DNA of 64,000 bases from assembly GCF_014648875.1 (NCBI RefSeq), contig NZ_BMRY01000014.1, forward strand, positions 62,001 through 126,000, read 5' to 3'. Shown in pieces: positions 52,915 through 62,459 of this stretch (its first letter is position 1; every line of letters begins with the position of its first letter). The DNA is from Streptomyces parvus (GTDB lineage: Bacteria > Actinomycetota > Actinomycetes > Streptomycetales > Streptomycetaceae). The notes beneath the pieces were generated by a model. The model was given only the letters and a program-made list of their open reading frames with translations. It was not told the origin of the DNA and ran no database searches. The position numbers were made by a program, and so were the translations under genes.

Positions 52915-53034
52915 AATCGGAGGGAGCCGTTCATACGGGACGGCGAAATGCGGGGTCACCGTCGCGGCCGGGGGACCGGTCGTCCGTACGGTGGCGCGCG
53001 CGACCTCATCCCCGACCCCGAGGGTTCCCGGCCC

Positions 53035-54615
53035 ATGCCCCCCACGCTCGCCTCGCTCGTCCAGCACTCGGCGCTCAAGCTCACCGTCCGGGCGGGCGCG
53101 GACCGGCTCGGCACCCCCGTGCGCTGGGCCCACGCCAGCGAGCTCGCCGACCCCGTCCCGTACATGGACGGCGGCGAACTCCTCCTCGTGACCGCCACCA
53201 ACCTCGACGCCGAGAACGCCGACTCCATGCGGCGGTACGTACGGCGGCTGGCCGGAGCCGGAGTCGCCGGAGTCGGCTTCGCGGTCGGGGTGAACTACGA
53301 CGACATCCCGCAAGCGCTCGTCGACGCCGCCGAGGACGCGGGCCTGCCGCTCCTCGAAGTCCCCCGCCGCACCCCTTTCATCGCCATCAGCAAGGCCGTC
53401 TCCGCCGCCATCGCCGCCGACCAGTACCGCGCGGTCACCGCCGGCTTCGAGGCCCAGCGCGAGCTGACGAAGGCCGCGCTCGCCGGGGACGGGCCCGCCG
53501 ACCTCCTCGCGCGGCTCGCCGCCCACATCGACGGCTGGGCCGCCCTCTACGACACCTCCGGCGCGGTGCTCGCCGCCGCCCCCGACTGGGCCGCCCGCCG
53601 CGCCGCCGCCCTCACCCCCGACGTCGAACGCCTCCGGGAGCGACCCGCCCCCGCCAGCATCGTCGTCGCCGACAGCGAGGACCGGGTCGAGCTCCAGTCG
53701 CTGGGCACCGGCCGCCGGGCGCGCGGCGCACTCGCCGTCGGTACGGGCGCGGCGCTCGGGACCGCCGAGCGGTACGCCGTGCACTCCGCCGTCGCCCTCC
53801 TCACCCTGACCACCGCCCGCTCCCGCTCCCTCCAGGGCGCCGAGCAACGCCTCGGCGCCGCCGTCCTGCGGATGCTGCTGGCCGGACAGCCCGACCACGC
53901 CCGGGCCGTCGCCGGAGACCTCTACGGAGACCTGCTCGACGCCCCGTTCCGGCTGCTCATCGCCGAGGCCGCCGCGCCCGCCGGACCCGAGCCGCTCACC
54001 GAGACGATGGAGGCCGCCGCCGCGCGCAGCGGCGAGGCGCTCCTCCTGGTCCCCGAGGGTGAAGGCGAACGCGTCGTCGTGCTCGCCGCCGACGGCGGAG
54101 CCGCCGTGGCCGCCTGCGCCGCCTACGCCGAGGCCCAGGACGACCGCGCCCCCCGCGAGGGCGGCGCCGAGGACAGCGACGTCGTGGTGGGGCTCTCCGC
54201 CCCCGCCGGCCCGATCGCCGTCTCCGCCGCGTACAAGCAGGCCGAGCAGGCCCTCTCCGTCGCCCGCCGCCGGGGCAGGGCCCTCGTCGAGCACGAGGAG
54301 CTGGCCGCCGGTTCGGTCCTCCCGCTGCTCGCCGACGACGCGGTGCGGGCCTTCGCCGACGGCATGCTCCGCGCCCTGCACGAGCACGACGCCAAGGGCC
54401 GCGGTGACCTCGTGGCCTCCCTGCGCGCCTGGCTCTCCCGCCACGGCCAGTGGGACGCCGCCGCCGCCGACCTGGGCGTGCACCGGCATACCCTGCGCTA
54501 CCGGATGCGCCGGGTGGAGGAGATCCTCGGCCGCTCGCTGGACGACCCGGATGTGCGGATGGAGCTGTGGCTGGCGCTGAAGGCGACGGCGGCGAGCACG
54601 CCCGCCGAGGAGTGA
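53035..54615 (+). CDS. PucR family transcriptional regulator
   Basis: PucR-type regulator, 526 residues. The N-terminal PucR domain (TLASLVQHSALKLTVRAGAD, HASELADPVPYMDGGELLLV) is followed by a GGDEF-like middle section and the C-terminal HTH_30 (LSRHGQWDAAAADLGVHRHT then LRYRMRRVEEILGR). Such regulators activate purine, GABA, proline or polyamine catabolism. Its neighbours gabT and the following dehydrogenase make a GABA or polyamine role likely. The ATG at 53035 is the family start. Confidence 0.9.
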   Translation: MPPTLASLVQHSALKLTVRAGADRLGTPVRWAHASELADPVPYMDGGELLLVTATNLDAENADSMRRYVRRLAGAGVAGVGFAVGVNYDDIPQALVDAAEDAGLPLLEVPRRTPFIAISKAVSAAIAADQYRAVTAGFEAQRELTKAALAGDGPADLLARLAAHIDGWAALYDTSGAVLAAAPDWAARRAAALTPDVERLRERPAPASIVVADSEDRVELQSLGTGRRARGALAVGTGAALGTAERYAVHSAVALLTLTTARSRSLQGAEQRLGAAVLRMLLAGQPDHARAVAGDLYGDLLDAPFRLLIAEAAAPAGPEPLTETMEAAAARSGEALLLVPEGEGERVVVLAADGGAAVAACAAYAEAQDDRAPREGGAEDSDVVVGLSAPAGPIAVSAAYKQAEQALSVARRRGRALVEHEELAAGSVLPLLADDAVRAFADGMLRALHEHDAKGRGDLVASLRAWLSRHGQWDAAAADLGVHRHTLRYRMRRVEEILGRSLDDPDVRMELWLALKATAASTPAEE

Positions 54616-54831
54616 ACGGCCCTCGCCGAGGGGACGGCTGCCGGGCCACGCACACCCCTTCCGCCAATTCGGCGCACCCGGCCCCCGCTCCGCTCCACGC
54701 CGGACAAACGCCCTGAGCGCCTCCCCGCCCTACCGTGGGACCACAGAGGGGAGCCTTCCGGGCGCCCACGACGTACGTCACCCCCTCCTGACGACCTCCG
54801 AACTCACGACCTCCGAAGGGCCGGAACCTCC

Positions 54832-56277
54832 ATGACTTCGCCCCACGCCTTCTGGGTGGCCGGCCGCCGGGCCACCGGTGCCGACAGCTTCGACGTCACC
54901 AACCCGTACGACGGACGCCTCGTCGGCACCGTCAGCGTGCCGACCGACGCCCAGGTCGAGGAGGCCGTCGCCGCCGCCCACGCCGTACGCGACGAGTTCG
55001 CCGCCACCCCGGCGCACGTACGGGCGGCCGCGCTCGACCACGTCGTACGGCGGCTCACGGAGCGCACCGAGGAGATCGCCCAGCTGATCTCGGCGGAGAA
55101 CGGCAAGCCGATCAAGTGGGCCCGCGGCGAGGTCGGCCGGGCCGTGTCCGTGTTCCGGTTCGCCGCCGAGGAGGCCCGCCGCTTCAACGGCGGCGAGGCC
55201 CAGCGACTCGACACCGACCTCGGCGGCACCGGCCGCCTCGGGCTGACCCGCCGCTTCCCGCGCGGGGCCGTCCTCGGTATCGCGCCCTTCAACTTCCCGC
55301 TGAACCTCAGCGCCCACAAGGTCGCCCCGGCCATCGCCGTCGGCGCCCCGATCATCCTGAAGCCGGCCCCGGCGACTCCGATCTCCTCGCTCATCCTGGG
55401 CGAGCTGCTGGCCGAGACCGACCTTCCGGCCGGCTCCTGGTCCGTCCTGACGGTCCCGAACGACAAGATGCCCGCCCTGGTCCAGGACGAGCGCCTGCCG
55501 GTGATCTCCTTCACCGGCTCGGGCCCGGTCGGCTACGCGATCATGGAGTCGGTGCCCCGCAAGCACTGCACCCTGGAGCTCGGCGGCAACGGCGCGGCGG
55601 TCGTCCTCGGCGACTACGCCTCCGACGAGGACCTGGACTGGGCGGCCGGACGGATCGCCACCTTCTCCAACTACCAGGGCGGCCAGTCCTGCATCTCCGT
55701 GCAGCGCGTCATCGCCGACGCCTCGGTCTACGACCGGCTCGTCCCGAAGATCGTCGCCGCCGTCGAGGCCCTCGTCACCGGTGACCCGGCCGACGCCGCC
55801 ACCGACGTCGGCCCCCTGGTCAGCGAGGACGCCGCCAAGCGCGTCGAGTCCTGGGTCGACGAGGCCGTCCAGGGCGGCGCGGAGCTGCTCACCGGCGGCA
55901 AGCGCGACGGTGCCACCTACGCCCCGACCGTCCTCGCCTCCCTCCCCGACGACGTCACGCTCTCCTGCGAAGAGGTCTTCGGCCCGGTCATGTCGATCCA
56001 GAAGACCGACGGCGAGGCCGAGGCGTTCGCCGCCGTCAACTCCTCCAAGTACGGCCTCCAGGCAGGCGTCTTCACCCACGACCTCCAGACCGCCTTCCGC
56101 GCCCACCGCGCCCTGGAGGTCGGCGGCGTGATCATCGGCGACGTCCCCTCGTACCGCGCCGACCAGATGCCGTACGGCGGCGCCAAGCAGTCCGGCGTCG
56201 GCCGCGAGGGCGTCCGCTACGCCATGGACGACTACACCTACGAGCGCGTCCTGGTCCTCACCGGCCTCGCCCTGTAA
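54832..56277 (+). CDS. aldehyde dehydrogenase, possibly succinic semialdehyde type
   Basis: NAD(P)-dependent aldehyde dehydrogenase, 481 residues, of a different subgroup from the other two: LGIAPFNFPLNLSAHKVAPA, KPAPATPIS, SFTGSGPVGYAI, CTLELGGNGAAVV and catalytic Cys287 in GGQSCISVQR. The FNFPLNL motif resembles the glyceraldehyde, lactaldehyde and phosphonoacetaldehyde-type enzymes. It lies just after the PucR regulator and near gabT, so succinic semialdehyde is a plausible substrate, but the sequence does not decide it. A strong terminator follows. Confidence 0.85.
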   Translation: MTSPHAFWVAGRRATGADSFDVTNPYDGRLVGTVSVPTDAQVEEAVAAAHAVRDEFAATPAHVRAAALDHVVRRLTERTEEIAQLISAENGKPIKWARGEVGRAVSVFRFAAEEARRFNGGEAQRLDTDLGGTGRLGLTRRFPRGAVLGIAPFNFPLNLSAHKVAPAIAVGAPIILKPAPATPISSLILGELLAETDLPAGSWSVLTVPNDKMPALVQDERLPVISFTGSGPVGYAIMESVPRKHCTLELGGNGAAVVLGDYASDEDLDWAAGRIATFSNYQGGQSCISVQRVIADASVYDRLVPKIVAAVEALVTGDPADAATDVGPLVSEDAAKRVESWVDEAVQGGAELLTGGKRDGATYAPTVLASLPDDVTLSCEEVFGPVMSIQKTDGEAEAFAAVNSSKYGLQAGVFTHDLQTAFRAHRALEVGGVIIGDVPSYRADQMPYGGAKQSGVGREGVRYAMDDYTYERVLVLTGLAL

Positions 56278-56342
56278 CACCCCGGACGACCCCGCCCGCG
56301 CCCCCGCCCGGACAGCGGGTGCGGACGGGGGCGCGCAAGAGG

Positions 56343-56380
56343 AACGGCCTGAGCCCGACTGTGCGGGGGCTCAGGCCGTT
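56343..56380 (+). terminator. terminator after the third aldehyde dehydrogenase
   Basis: Perfect 14-bp stem AACGGCCTGAGCCC (56343-56356) with its complement at 56367-56380 and a 10-base loop, 65 bp after the dehydrogenase stop. Confidence 0.75.
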
Positions 56381-56522
56381 CGCGTGTTCGTGCGCGGGGA
56401 CTGGTGCGGGTGCCGAACCACGGGTACAGGGGTTACATACGGACCAGTAAGCAGCGACTAGCAGTCCGTGCGTCCCGGGCGGCCCTTCCCTCCCGGTCAC
56501 GCGCGGCGAGGTGAGGTCCCTC

Positions 56523-58478
56523 ATGTCCGCACCACACAACACCCCCCAGGTCCCCAGGGCCCCCAAGGTCACCGAACGGGAAGCGCGCCGGGTCGCCGAG
56601 GCCGCCCGTGAGCAGGACTGGCGCAAGCCCAGCTTCGCCAAGGAGCTGTTCCTGGGGCGTTTCCGGCTCGACCTGATCCATCCGCACCCCCTGCCGCCGC
56701 CCGACGACATACGGCGCGGCGAGGAGTTCCTGGCGCGGCTGCGGGCGTTCTGCGAGACGCACATCGACAGCGCGCGCATCGAGCGCGAGGCGCGGATCCC
56801 GGACGAGGTGATCAGCGGGCTCAAGGAACTCGGAGCCCTCGGGATGAAGATCGAGACCAAGTACGGCGGGCTCGGACTCACTCAGGTGTACTACAACAAG
56901 GCGCTCGCTCTCGTCGGCTCCGCGAGCCCCGCCATCGGGGCGCTGCTCTCCGCGCATCAGTCGATCGGCGTACCGCAGCCCCTGAAGATCTTCGGCACCC
57001 AGGAGCAGAAGGACGTCTACCTGCCCCGGCTGGCCACCACCGACATCTCCGCCTTCCTGCTGACCGAGCCGGATGTCGGCTCCGACCCGGCCCGCCTCGC
57101 CACCACCGCCGTGCCCGACGGGCCCGACTACCTGCTCGACGGTGTGAAGCTCTGGACCACCAACGGTGTCGTCGCCGATCTGCTCGTCGTCATGGCCCGC
57201 GTCCCCGCGTCCGAGGGCCACCCCGGCGGCATCACCGCCTTCGTCGTCGAGGCCGACGCCCCCGGCGTGACCGTGGAGCACCGCAACGCCTTCATGGGGC
57301 TGCGCGGCATCGAGAACGGCGTCACCCGCTTCCACGGCGTCCGGGTGCCGGGAGCCTGCCGGATCGGGCCCGAGGGGGCCGGGCTGAAGATCGCTCTGAC
57401 CACCCTCAACACCGGCCGCCTCTCGCTGCCCGCGATGTGCGTCGGCGTCGGCAAGTGGTCGCTGAAGATCGCCCGCGAATGGTCCGCGGTCCGCGAGCAG
57501 TGGGGCCGGCCCGTCGCCAGGCACGAGGCGGTCGGCTCGAAGATCTCCTTCATCGCGGCCACCACCTTCGCCCTGGAGGCCATCGTCGACCTCTCCTCGC
57601 AGATGGCCGACGAGGACCGCAACGACATCCGCATCGAGGCCGCCCTCGCCAAGCTGTACGGCTCCGAGATGGGCTGGCTGATCGCCGACGAACTGGTGCA
57701 GATCCGCGGCGGGCGCGGCTTCGAGACCGCCGCGTCGCTCGCCGCCCGCGGGGAGCGGGCCGTCCCGGCCGAGCAGATGCTCCGCGACATGCGGATCAAC
57801 CGGATCTTCGAGGGCTCCACCGAGATCATGCACCTGCTGATCGCCCGTGAGGCCGTCGACGCCCACCTCAAGGTCGCGGGCGACATCATCGACCCCGACA
57901 AGCCGCTCGGTGCGAAGGCCAGGGCCGGGGCCAACGCGGCCGGGTTCTACGCCCGCTGGCTGCCCCAGCTCGTCACCGGGGCCGGGCAGCTGCCGCGTAC
58001 GTACGGTGAGTTCCACCCGGCCGGGCACCGAGACCTCTCCGGGCACCTCCGCTACGTCGAGCGGTGCTCCCGCAAGCTCGCCCGCTCCACCTTCTACGCC
58101 ATGTCCCGCTGGCAGGGCCGGATGGAGACCAAACAGGGCTTCCTCGGCCGGATCGTCGACATCGGCGCCGAACTGTTCGCCATGAGCGCCGCCTGCGTCC
58201 GCGCCGAGCACCTGCGCGGGGCCGGGGAGCACGGGCGGGAGGCCTACCAGCTCGCGGACGCCTTCTGCCGGCAGGCCCGCGTCCGGGTCGAGGAGCTGTT
58301 CACTCGGCTGTGGTCCAACACCGACGACCTCGACCGGCGCGTGGTCGACGGCGTCCTGTCGGGGACGTACACCTGGCTGGAGGAGGGCGTCATCGACCCC
58401 AGCGGCGAAGGCTCCTGGATCGCGGACGCCACCCCGGGCCCCTCCGTCCAGGAGAACCAGCACCGGCCGCTGCGCTAG
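56523..58478 (+). CDS. acyl-CoA dehydrogenase with C-terminal extension
   Basis: FAD-dependent acyl-CoA dehydrogenase, 651 residues, far longer than the usual 380. The standard N-terminal, middle and C-terminal domains are visible: AFLLTEPDVGSDPARLATTA, KLWTTNGVVADLLVV, RQ-type block WGRPVARHEAVGSKI and the catalytic-loop region IRGGRGFETAASLAARG with FEGSTEIMHLLIAREAVD. About 190 residues follow, helical, ending VQENQHRPLR, as in very-long-chain enzymes and fused bacterial forms. The substrate is unknown. The ATG at 56523 is preceded by GAGGTGAGG. Confidence 0.9.
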   Translation: MSAPHNTPQVPRAPKVTEREARRVAEAAREQDWRKPSFAKELFLGRFRLDLIHPHPLPPPDDIRRGEEFLARLRAFCETHIDSARIEREARIPDEVISGLKELGALGMKIETKYGGLGLTQVYYNKALALVGSASPAIGALLSAHQSIGVPQPLKIFGTQEQKDVYLPRLATTDISAFLLTEPDVGSDPARLATTAVPDGPDYLLDGVKLWTTNGVVADLLVVMARVPASEGHPGGITAFVVEADAPGVTVEHRNAFMGLRGIENGVTRFHGVRVPGACRIGPEGAGLKIALTTLNTGRLSLPAMCVGVGKWSLKIAREWSAVREQWGRPVARHEAVGSKISFIAATTFALEAIVDLSSQMADEDRNDIRIEAALAKLYGSEMGWLIADELVQIRGGRGFETAASLAARGERAVPAEQMLRDMRINRIFEGSTEIMHLLIAREAVDAHLKVAGDIIDPDKPLGAKARAGANAAGFYARWLPQLVTGAGQLPRTYGEFHPAGHRDLSGHLRYVERCSRKLARSTFYAMSRWQGRMETKQGFLGRIVDIGAELFAMSAACVRAEHLRGAGEHGREAYQLADAFCRQARVRVEELFTRLWSNTDDLDRRVVDGVLSGTYTWLEEGVIDPSGEGSWIADATPGPSVQENQHRPLR

Positions 58479-58585
58479 CGGCCGTCGTACGGGGTGCGTC
58501 GGGTGTCCCCCCAGCCGCGTCCACCCGCGTCCACGCACCGGACGCACCCCGCTCACGCCCCACGCCGCACGGCAGGATGGGCGCC

Positions 58586-59827
58586 GTGACCGTCATCGAC
58601 ATCCCCGGCTCCAAGTCCGTCACCGCCCGCGCCCTCTTCCTGGCCGCGGCCGCCGACGGCACCACCACCCTGCTGCGGCCACTGCGCTCGGACGACACCG
58701 AGGGCTTCGCCGAAGGGCTGAAGAACCTCGGTTACGCCGTCGAGCAGGAGGCCGACCGCTGGCGCGTCCAGGGGCGCCCGGCCGGGCCCGCCGCCGACGA
58801 AGCCGACGTGTACTGCCGCGACGGCGCGACCACCGCCCGCTTCCTGCCCACCCTCGTCGCGGCCGCCGCCTCCGGCACATACCGCTTCGACGCCTCCGCC
58901 CAGATGCGCCGCCGCCCGCTCGCCCCGCTCACCCGGGCCCTCACCGCCCTCGGCGTCGACCTGCGTCACGGGGGAGCGGAAGGGCACCACCCGCTGACCG
59001 TGCGCGCCGCCGGGATCGAGGGCGGCGAACTCACCCTCGACGCGGGGGAGTCGTCCCAGTACCTCACCGCCCTGCTGATGCTCGGGCCGCTCACCGCGAA
59101 GGGCCTGCGCATCGAGGTCACCGAGCTGGTCTCCGCACCGTACGTCGAGATCACCCTCGCGATGATGCGCGACTTCGGAGTGGAGGTGGAGCGGGAGGGG
59201 AACACCTTCACCGTCCCTCCCGGCGGCTACCGGGCCACCGCCTACGCCGTCGAGCCCGACGCCTCCACCGCCAGTTACTTCTTCGCCGCCGCCGCCCTCA
59301 CCGGCCGTGAGGTCACCGTCCCCGGCCTCGGCACCGGCGCGCTCCAGGGCGACCTGCGCTTCGTCGACGTCCTGCGGGACATGGGCGCCGAGGTGAGTGT
59401 CGGCGCCGACGCCACCACCGTCCGCTCCACCGGCCGGCTGCGCGGCATCACCGTCAACATGCGCGACATCTCCGACACCATGCCGACCCTCGCCGCCATC
59501 GCGCCGTACGCGGACGGGCCCGTCGTCATCGAGGACGTCGCCAACACCCGGGTCAAGGAGTGCGACCGGCTGGAGGCGTGCGCCGAGAACCTGCGCGCCA
59601 TGGGCATCACCGTTCACACCGGCCCGGACCGGATCGAGATCCACCCCGGCACGCCGAAGCCCACCGAGATCGCCACCCACGGCGACCACCGCATCGTGAT
59701 GTCCTTCGCCGTCGCCGGACTGCGCACACCCGGCCTGACGTACGACGACCCCGGCTGCGTACGCAAGACGTTCCCCCGCTTCCACGAGGTGTTCGCGGAC
59801 TTCGCGCACGACCTCGAAGGGCGCTGA
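58586..59827 (+). CDS. EPSP synthase-like enzyme (AroA paralogue)
   Basis: Enolpyruvyl transferase of 413 residues. EPSP synthase features: IPGSKSVTARALFLAAAADG, RDGATTARFLPTLVAAAASG, RRRPLAPLTRALTALGVDL, DAGESSQYLTALLM, RVKECDRLEA and GDHRIVMSFAVAGL. Differences from ordinary AroA include Ala in place of Asn in the SVTNRAL motif and DGATTARFL in place of NAGTAMR. A GTG at 58586 or ATG at 58577 can start it. It stands alone beside dxr with no other shikimate gene, so it may be a second enzyme for 5-enolpyruvylshikimate-3-phosphate or a specialised paralogue. Confidence 0.82.
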   Translation: MTVIDIPGSKSVTARALFLAAAADGTTTLLRPLRSDDTEGFAEGLKNLGYAVEQEADRWRVQGRPAGPAADEADVYCRDGATTARFLPTLVAAAASGTYRFDASAQMRRRPLAPLTRALTALGVDLRHGGAEGHHPLTVRAAGIEGGELTLDAGESSQYLTALLMLGPLTAKGLRIEVTELVSAPYVEITLAMMRDFGVEVEREGNTFTVPPGGYRATAYAVEPDASTASYFFAAAALTGREVTVPGLGTGALQGDLRFVDVLRDMGAEVSVGADATTVRSTGRLRGITVNMRDISDTMPTLAAIAPYADGPVVIEDVANTRVKECDRLEACAENLRAMGITVHTGPDRIEIHPGTPKPTEIATHGDHRIVMSFAVAGLRTPGLTYDDPGCVRKTFPRFHEVFADFAHDLEGR

Positions 59828-59898
59828 ACGGGGTCGCGGAACCGGCTCACCCGGGACGCGCTGTCCCCGCACACAGCCGGAGCGGCAACAATGGGGGC

Positions 59899-61152
59899 AT
59901 GAGCGAAAGCCCCGCCCCCCTCGCCGATCCGCATCTCCTCTTCGACGCCGCGGACGGCCGCCGGGATCTCGTGATCCTCGGCTCCACCGGGTCCATCGGC
60001 ACCCAGGCCATCGACCTGGTCCTGCGCAACCCCGACCGCTTCCGGGTCACGGCGCTCTCGGCCGCCGGCGGCCGGGTCGCCCTGCTGGCCGAGCAGGCCC
60101 GCCGGCTGCGCGTGAACGCGGTCGCCGTCGCCGCCGAGGACGCGGTCCCCGCCCTGCGCGAGGCGCTGCGGGACCAGTACGGGGCCGGCGAGCCGCTCCC
60201 CGAGGTCCTCGCCGGACCCGACGCGGCCACCACCCTCGCCGCGAGCGACTGCCACACCGTGCTCAACGGCATCACCGGCTCCATCGGGCTCGCCCCGACC
60301 CTGGCCGCCCTGAAGGCGGGCCGCACGCTCGCCCTCGCCAACAAGGAGTCGCTGATCGTCGGCGGCCCCCTGGTGAAGGCGCTCGCCGCCCCCGGCCAGA
60401 TCATCCCGGTCGACTCCGAGCACGCCGCGCTCTTCCAGGCACTGGCCGCCGGCACCCGCGCCGACGTCCGCAAACTCGTCGTCACGGCCTCCGGGGGACC
60501 CTTCCGGGGCCGTACGCGCGAGGAGCTGGCCGACGTGACCCGCGAGCAGGCCCTCGCCCACCCGACCTGGGCCATGGGGCCGGTCATCACGATCAACTCC
60601 GCGACCCTGGTCAACAAGGGCCTGGAGGTCATCGAGGCGCACCTCCTCTACGACATCCCGTTCGACCGCATCGAGGTCGTCGTCCACCCCCAGTCCTACG
60701 TGCACTCGATGGTGGAGTTCAGCGACGGCTCCACGCTCGCCCAGGCCACCCCGCCCGACATGGGCGGCCCCATCGCCATCGGCCTCGGCTGGCCCCAGCG
60801 GGTCCCGGACGCGGCCCCCGCCTTCGACTGGTCGAAGGCCTCCACCTGGGAGTTCTTCCCGCTGGACACCGAGGCCTTCCCGTCCGTCGGTCTCGCCCGG
60901 CACGTCGGCGGCCTCGGCGGCACCGCACCCGCCGTGTTCAATGCCGCCAACGAGGAATGCGTCGACGCGTTCCTCGCCGGACAGCTGCCCTTCAACGGAA
61001 TCATGGATACGGTCACGGCTGTGGTGTCCGAACACGGCACCCCCGCCCCGGGAACCTCGCTCAGCGTCGCGGACGTCCTCGAAGCGGAAACGTGGGCCCG
61101 CGCACGGGCCCGGGAACTCTCGGCGAAAGCGACAGCGGAGGCGCGCGCATGA
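59899..61152 (+). CDS. dxr: 1-deoxy-D-xylulose 5-phosphate reductoisomerase
   Basis: Second enzyme of the methylerythritol phosphate isoprenoid pathway, NADPH-dependent, 417 residues. NADPH motif LVILGSTGSIGTQAIDLVLR at residues 23-42, LANKESLIVGGPLV, IPVDSEHAALFQAL (Asp and Glu metal ligands), VTASGGPFR and NKGLEVIEAHLLYD then VVVHPQSYVHSMVEF. The ATG at 59899 follows ATGGGGGC with no good ribosome-binding site. The stop overlaps the rseP ATG (ATGA). The dxr-protease-ispG order is conserved in actinobacteria. Confidence 0.96.
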   Translation: MSESPAPLADPHLLFDAADGRRDLVILGSTGSIGTQAIDLVLRNPDRFRVTALSAAGGRVALLAEQARRLRVNAVAVAAEDAVPALREALRDQYGAGEPLPEVLAGPDAATTLAASDCHTVLNGITGSIGLAPTLAALKAGRTLALANKESLIVGGPLVKALAAPGQIIPVDSEHAALFQALAAGTRADVRKLVVTASGGPFRGRTREELADVTREQALAHPTWAMGPVITINSATLVNKGLEVIEAHLLYDIPFDRIEVVVHPQSYVHSMVEFSDGSTLAQATPPDMGGPIAIGLGWPQRVPDAAPAFDWSKASTWEFFPLDTEAFPSVGLARHVGGLGGTAPAVFNAANEECVDAFLAGQLPFNGIMDTVTAVVSEHGTPAPGTSLSVADVLEAETWARARARELSAKATAEARA

Positions 61153-62459
61153 GTCTGACCTCGATCCTGCTGACGGTCCTGGGGATCGCCGTCTTCGTCG
61201 TGGGCCTGCTCTTCTCCATCGCCTGGCACGAGCTGGGCCACCTCTCCACGGCCAAGATGTTCGGCATCCGGGTCCCGCAGTACATGGTCGGCTTCGGCCC
61301 GACGCTCTGGTCGAAGAAGAAGGGCGACACGGAGTACGGCATCAAGGCCATCCCGGCCGGCGGCTACATCCGCATGATCGGGATGTTCCCGCCGGGCCCC
61401 GACGGCCGCCTCGAAGCCCGCTCCACCTCCCCGTGGCGCGGCATGATCGAGGACGCCCGCTCCGCCGCCTTCGAGGAGCTGGAGCCCGGCGACGAGAAGC
61501 GCCTCTTCTACACGCGCAAGCCGTGGAAGCGCGTCATCGTCATGTTCGCCGGCCCCTTCATGAACCTGGTCCTCGCTGTCGCCATCTTCATGGGCGTCGC
61601 GATGACCTTCGGCTTCCAGACCCAGACCACCGAGGTCGGCGGCGTCCAGAAGTGCGTGATCGCGCAGAGCGAGAACCGCCAGAAGTGCGAGCCGAAGGAC
61701 CGCGTCTCGCCGGCCAAGAAGGCCGGGCTCCGCGAGGGGGACAAGATCGTCGCCTTCGCCGGCACGAAGGTCGACGACTGGGCGACGCTCTCGGACCGCA
61801 TCCGCGAGACCATCGGCCCCGCCACCATCGTCGTCGAACGCGACGGCAAGGAAGTCACGCTCAACGCCGTCCTGCTCAAGAACGACGTCGCCAAGAAGGA
61901 CGGCAACGGCGAGGTCATCCCGAAGGAGTTCGTCGAGGCGGGCTACCTCGGCTTCGCCGCGAAGACCGAGATCGTGCCGCTCTCCTTCGGCGACTCCGTC
62001 GTCCGTATGGGCGACATGATCGAGAACGGCGTCGACTCGATCATCGCCCTGCCCTCCAAGATCCCCGCCCTCTGGGACGCCGCCTTCAGCGACGGCGAAC
62101 GGGCCGACGACTCGCCGGTCGGCGTGGTCGGCGCGGCCCGGATCGGCGGCGAGGTGATGAACCTCGACATCCCGGCGCAGAACCAGGTCGCGATGATGCT
62201 GTTCCTGCTCGCCGGCTTCAACCTCTCGCTGTTCCTCTTCAACATGCTCCCGCTGCTCCCGCTCGACGGCGGGCACATCGCGGGCGCGCTGTGGGAGTCG
62301 CTGCGGCGCAATGTGGCCAAGGTCTTCCGGCGCCCCGACCCGGGCCCGTTCGACGTGGCCCGGCTGATGCCGGTCGCCTACGTGGTCGCCGGACTCTTCA
62401 TCTGCTTCACCCTGCTGGTCCTGGTGGCCGACATCGTGAACCCGGTGAAAATCAGCTGA
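61149..62459 (+). CDS. site-2 (RIP1/RseP-type) intramembrane metalloprotease
   Basis: Intramembrane zinc protease of the RseP/Rip1 family, 436 residues, cleaving anti-sigma factors or other membrane proteins within the bilayer. The HELGH zinc motif is at residues 27-31 in the first membrane segment. A PDZ domain lies in the middle (GLREGDKIVAFAGTKVDDWA). The NxxPxxPLDGGH motif, here FNMLPLLPLDGGHI, is near residue 370-380. Four membrane segments are visible. Coupled to dxr by a 4-bp overlap. Target anti-sigma factor unknown. Confidence 0.95.
   Translation: MSLTSILLTVLGIAVFVVGLLFSIAWHELGHLSTAKMFGIRVPQYMVGFGPTLWSKKKGDTEYGIKAIPAGGYIRMIGMFPPGPDGRLEARSTSPWRGMIEDARSAAFEELEPGDEKRLFYTRKPWKRVIVMFAGPFMNLVLAVAIFMGVAMTFGFQTQTTEVGGVQKCVIAQSENRQKCEPKDRVSPAKKAGLREGDKIVAFAGTKVDDWATLSDRIRETIGPATIVVERDGKEVTLNAVLLKNDVAKKDGNGEVIPKEFVEAGYLGFAAKTEIVPLSFGDSVVRMGDMIENGVDSIIALPSKIPALWDAAFSDGERADDSPVGVVGAARIGGEVMNLDIPAQNQVAMMLFLLAGFNLSLFLFNMLPLLPLDGGHIAGALWESLRRNVAKVFRRPDPGPFDVARLMPVAYVVAGLFICFTLLVLVADIVNPVKIS

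Noticed and set aside
50303..53191. 962-codon plus-strand frame overlapping the membrane ATPase gene
   Set aside because: Arg/Pro-rich shadow frame of the ATPase gene, which has a P-loop and membrane segments in its own frame.
56431..56450. Possible operator TTAC...GTAA upstream of the acyl-CoA dehydrogenase
   Set aside because: Only the outer four bases are complementary; the interior is not palindromic.
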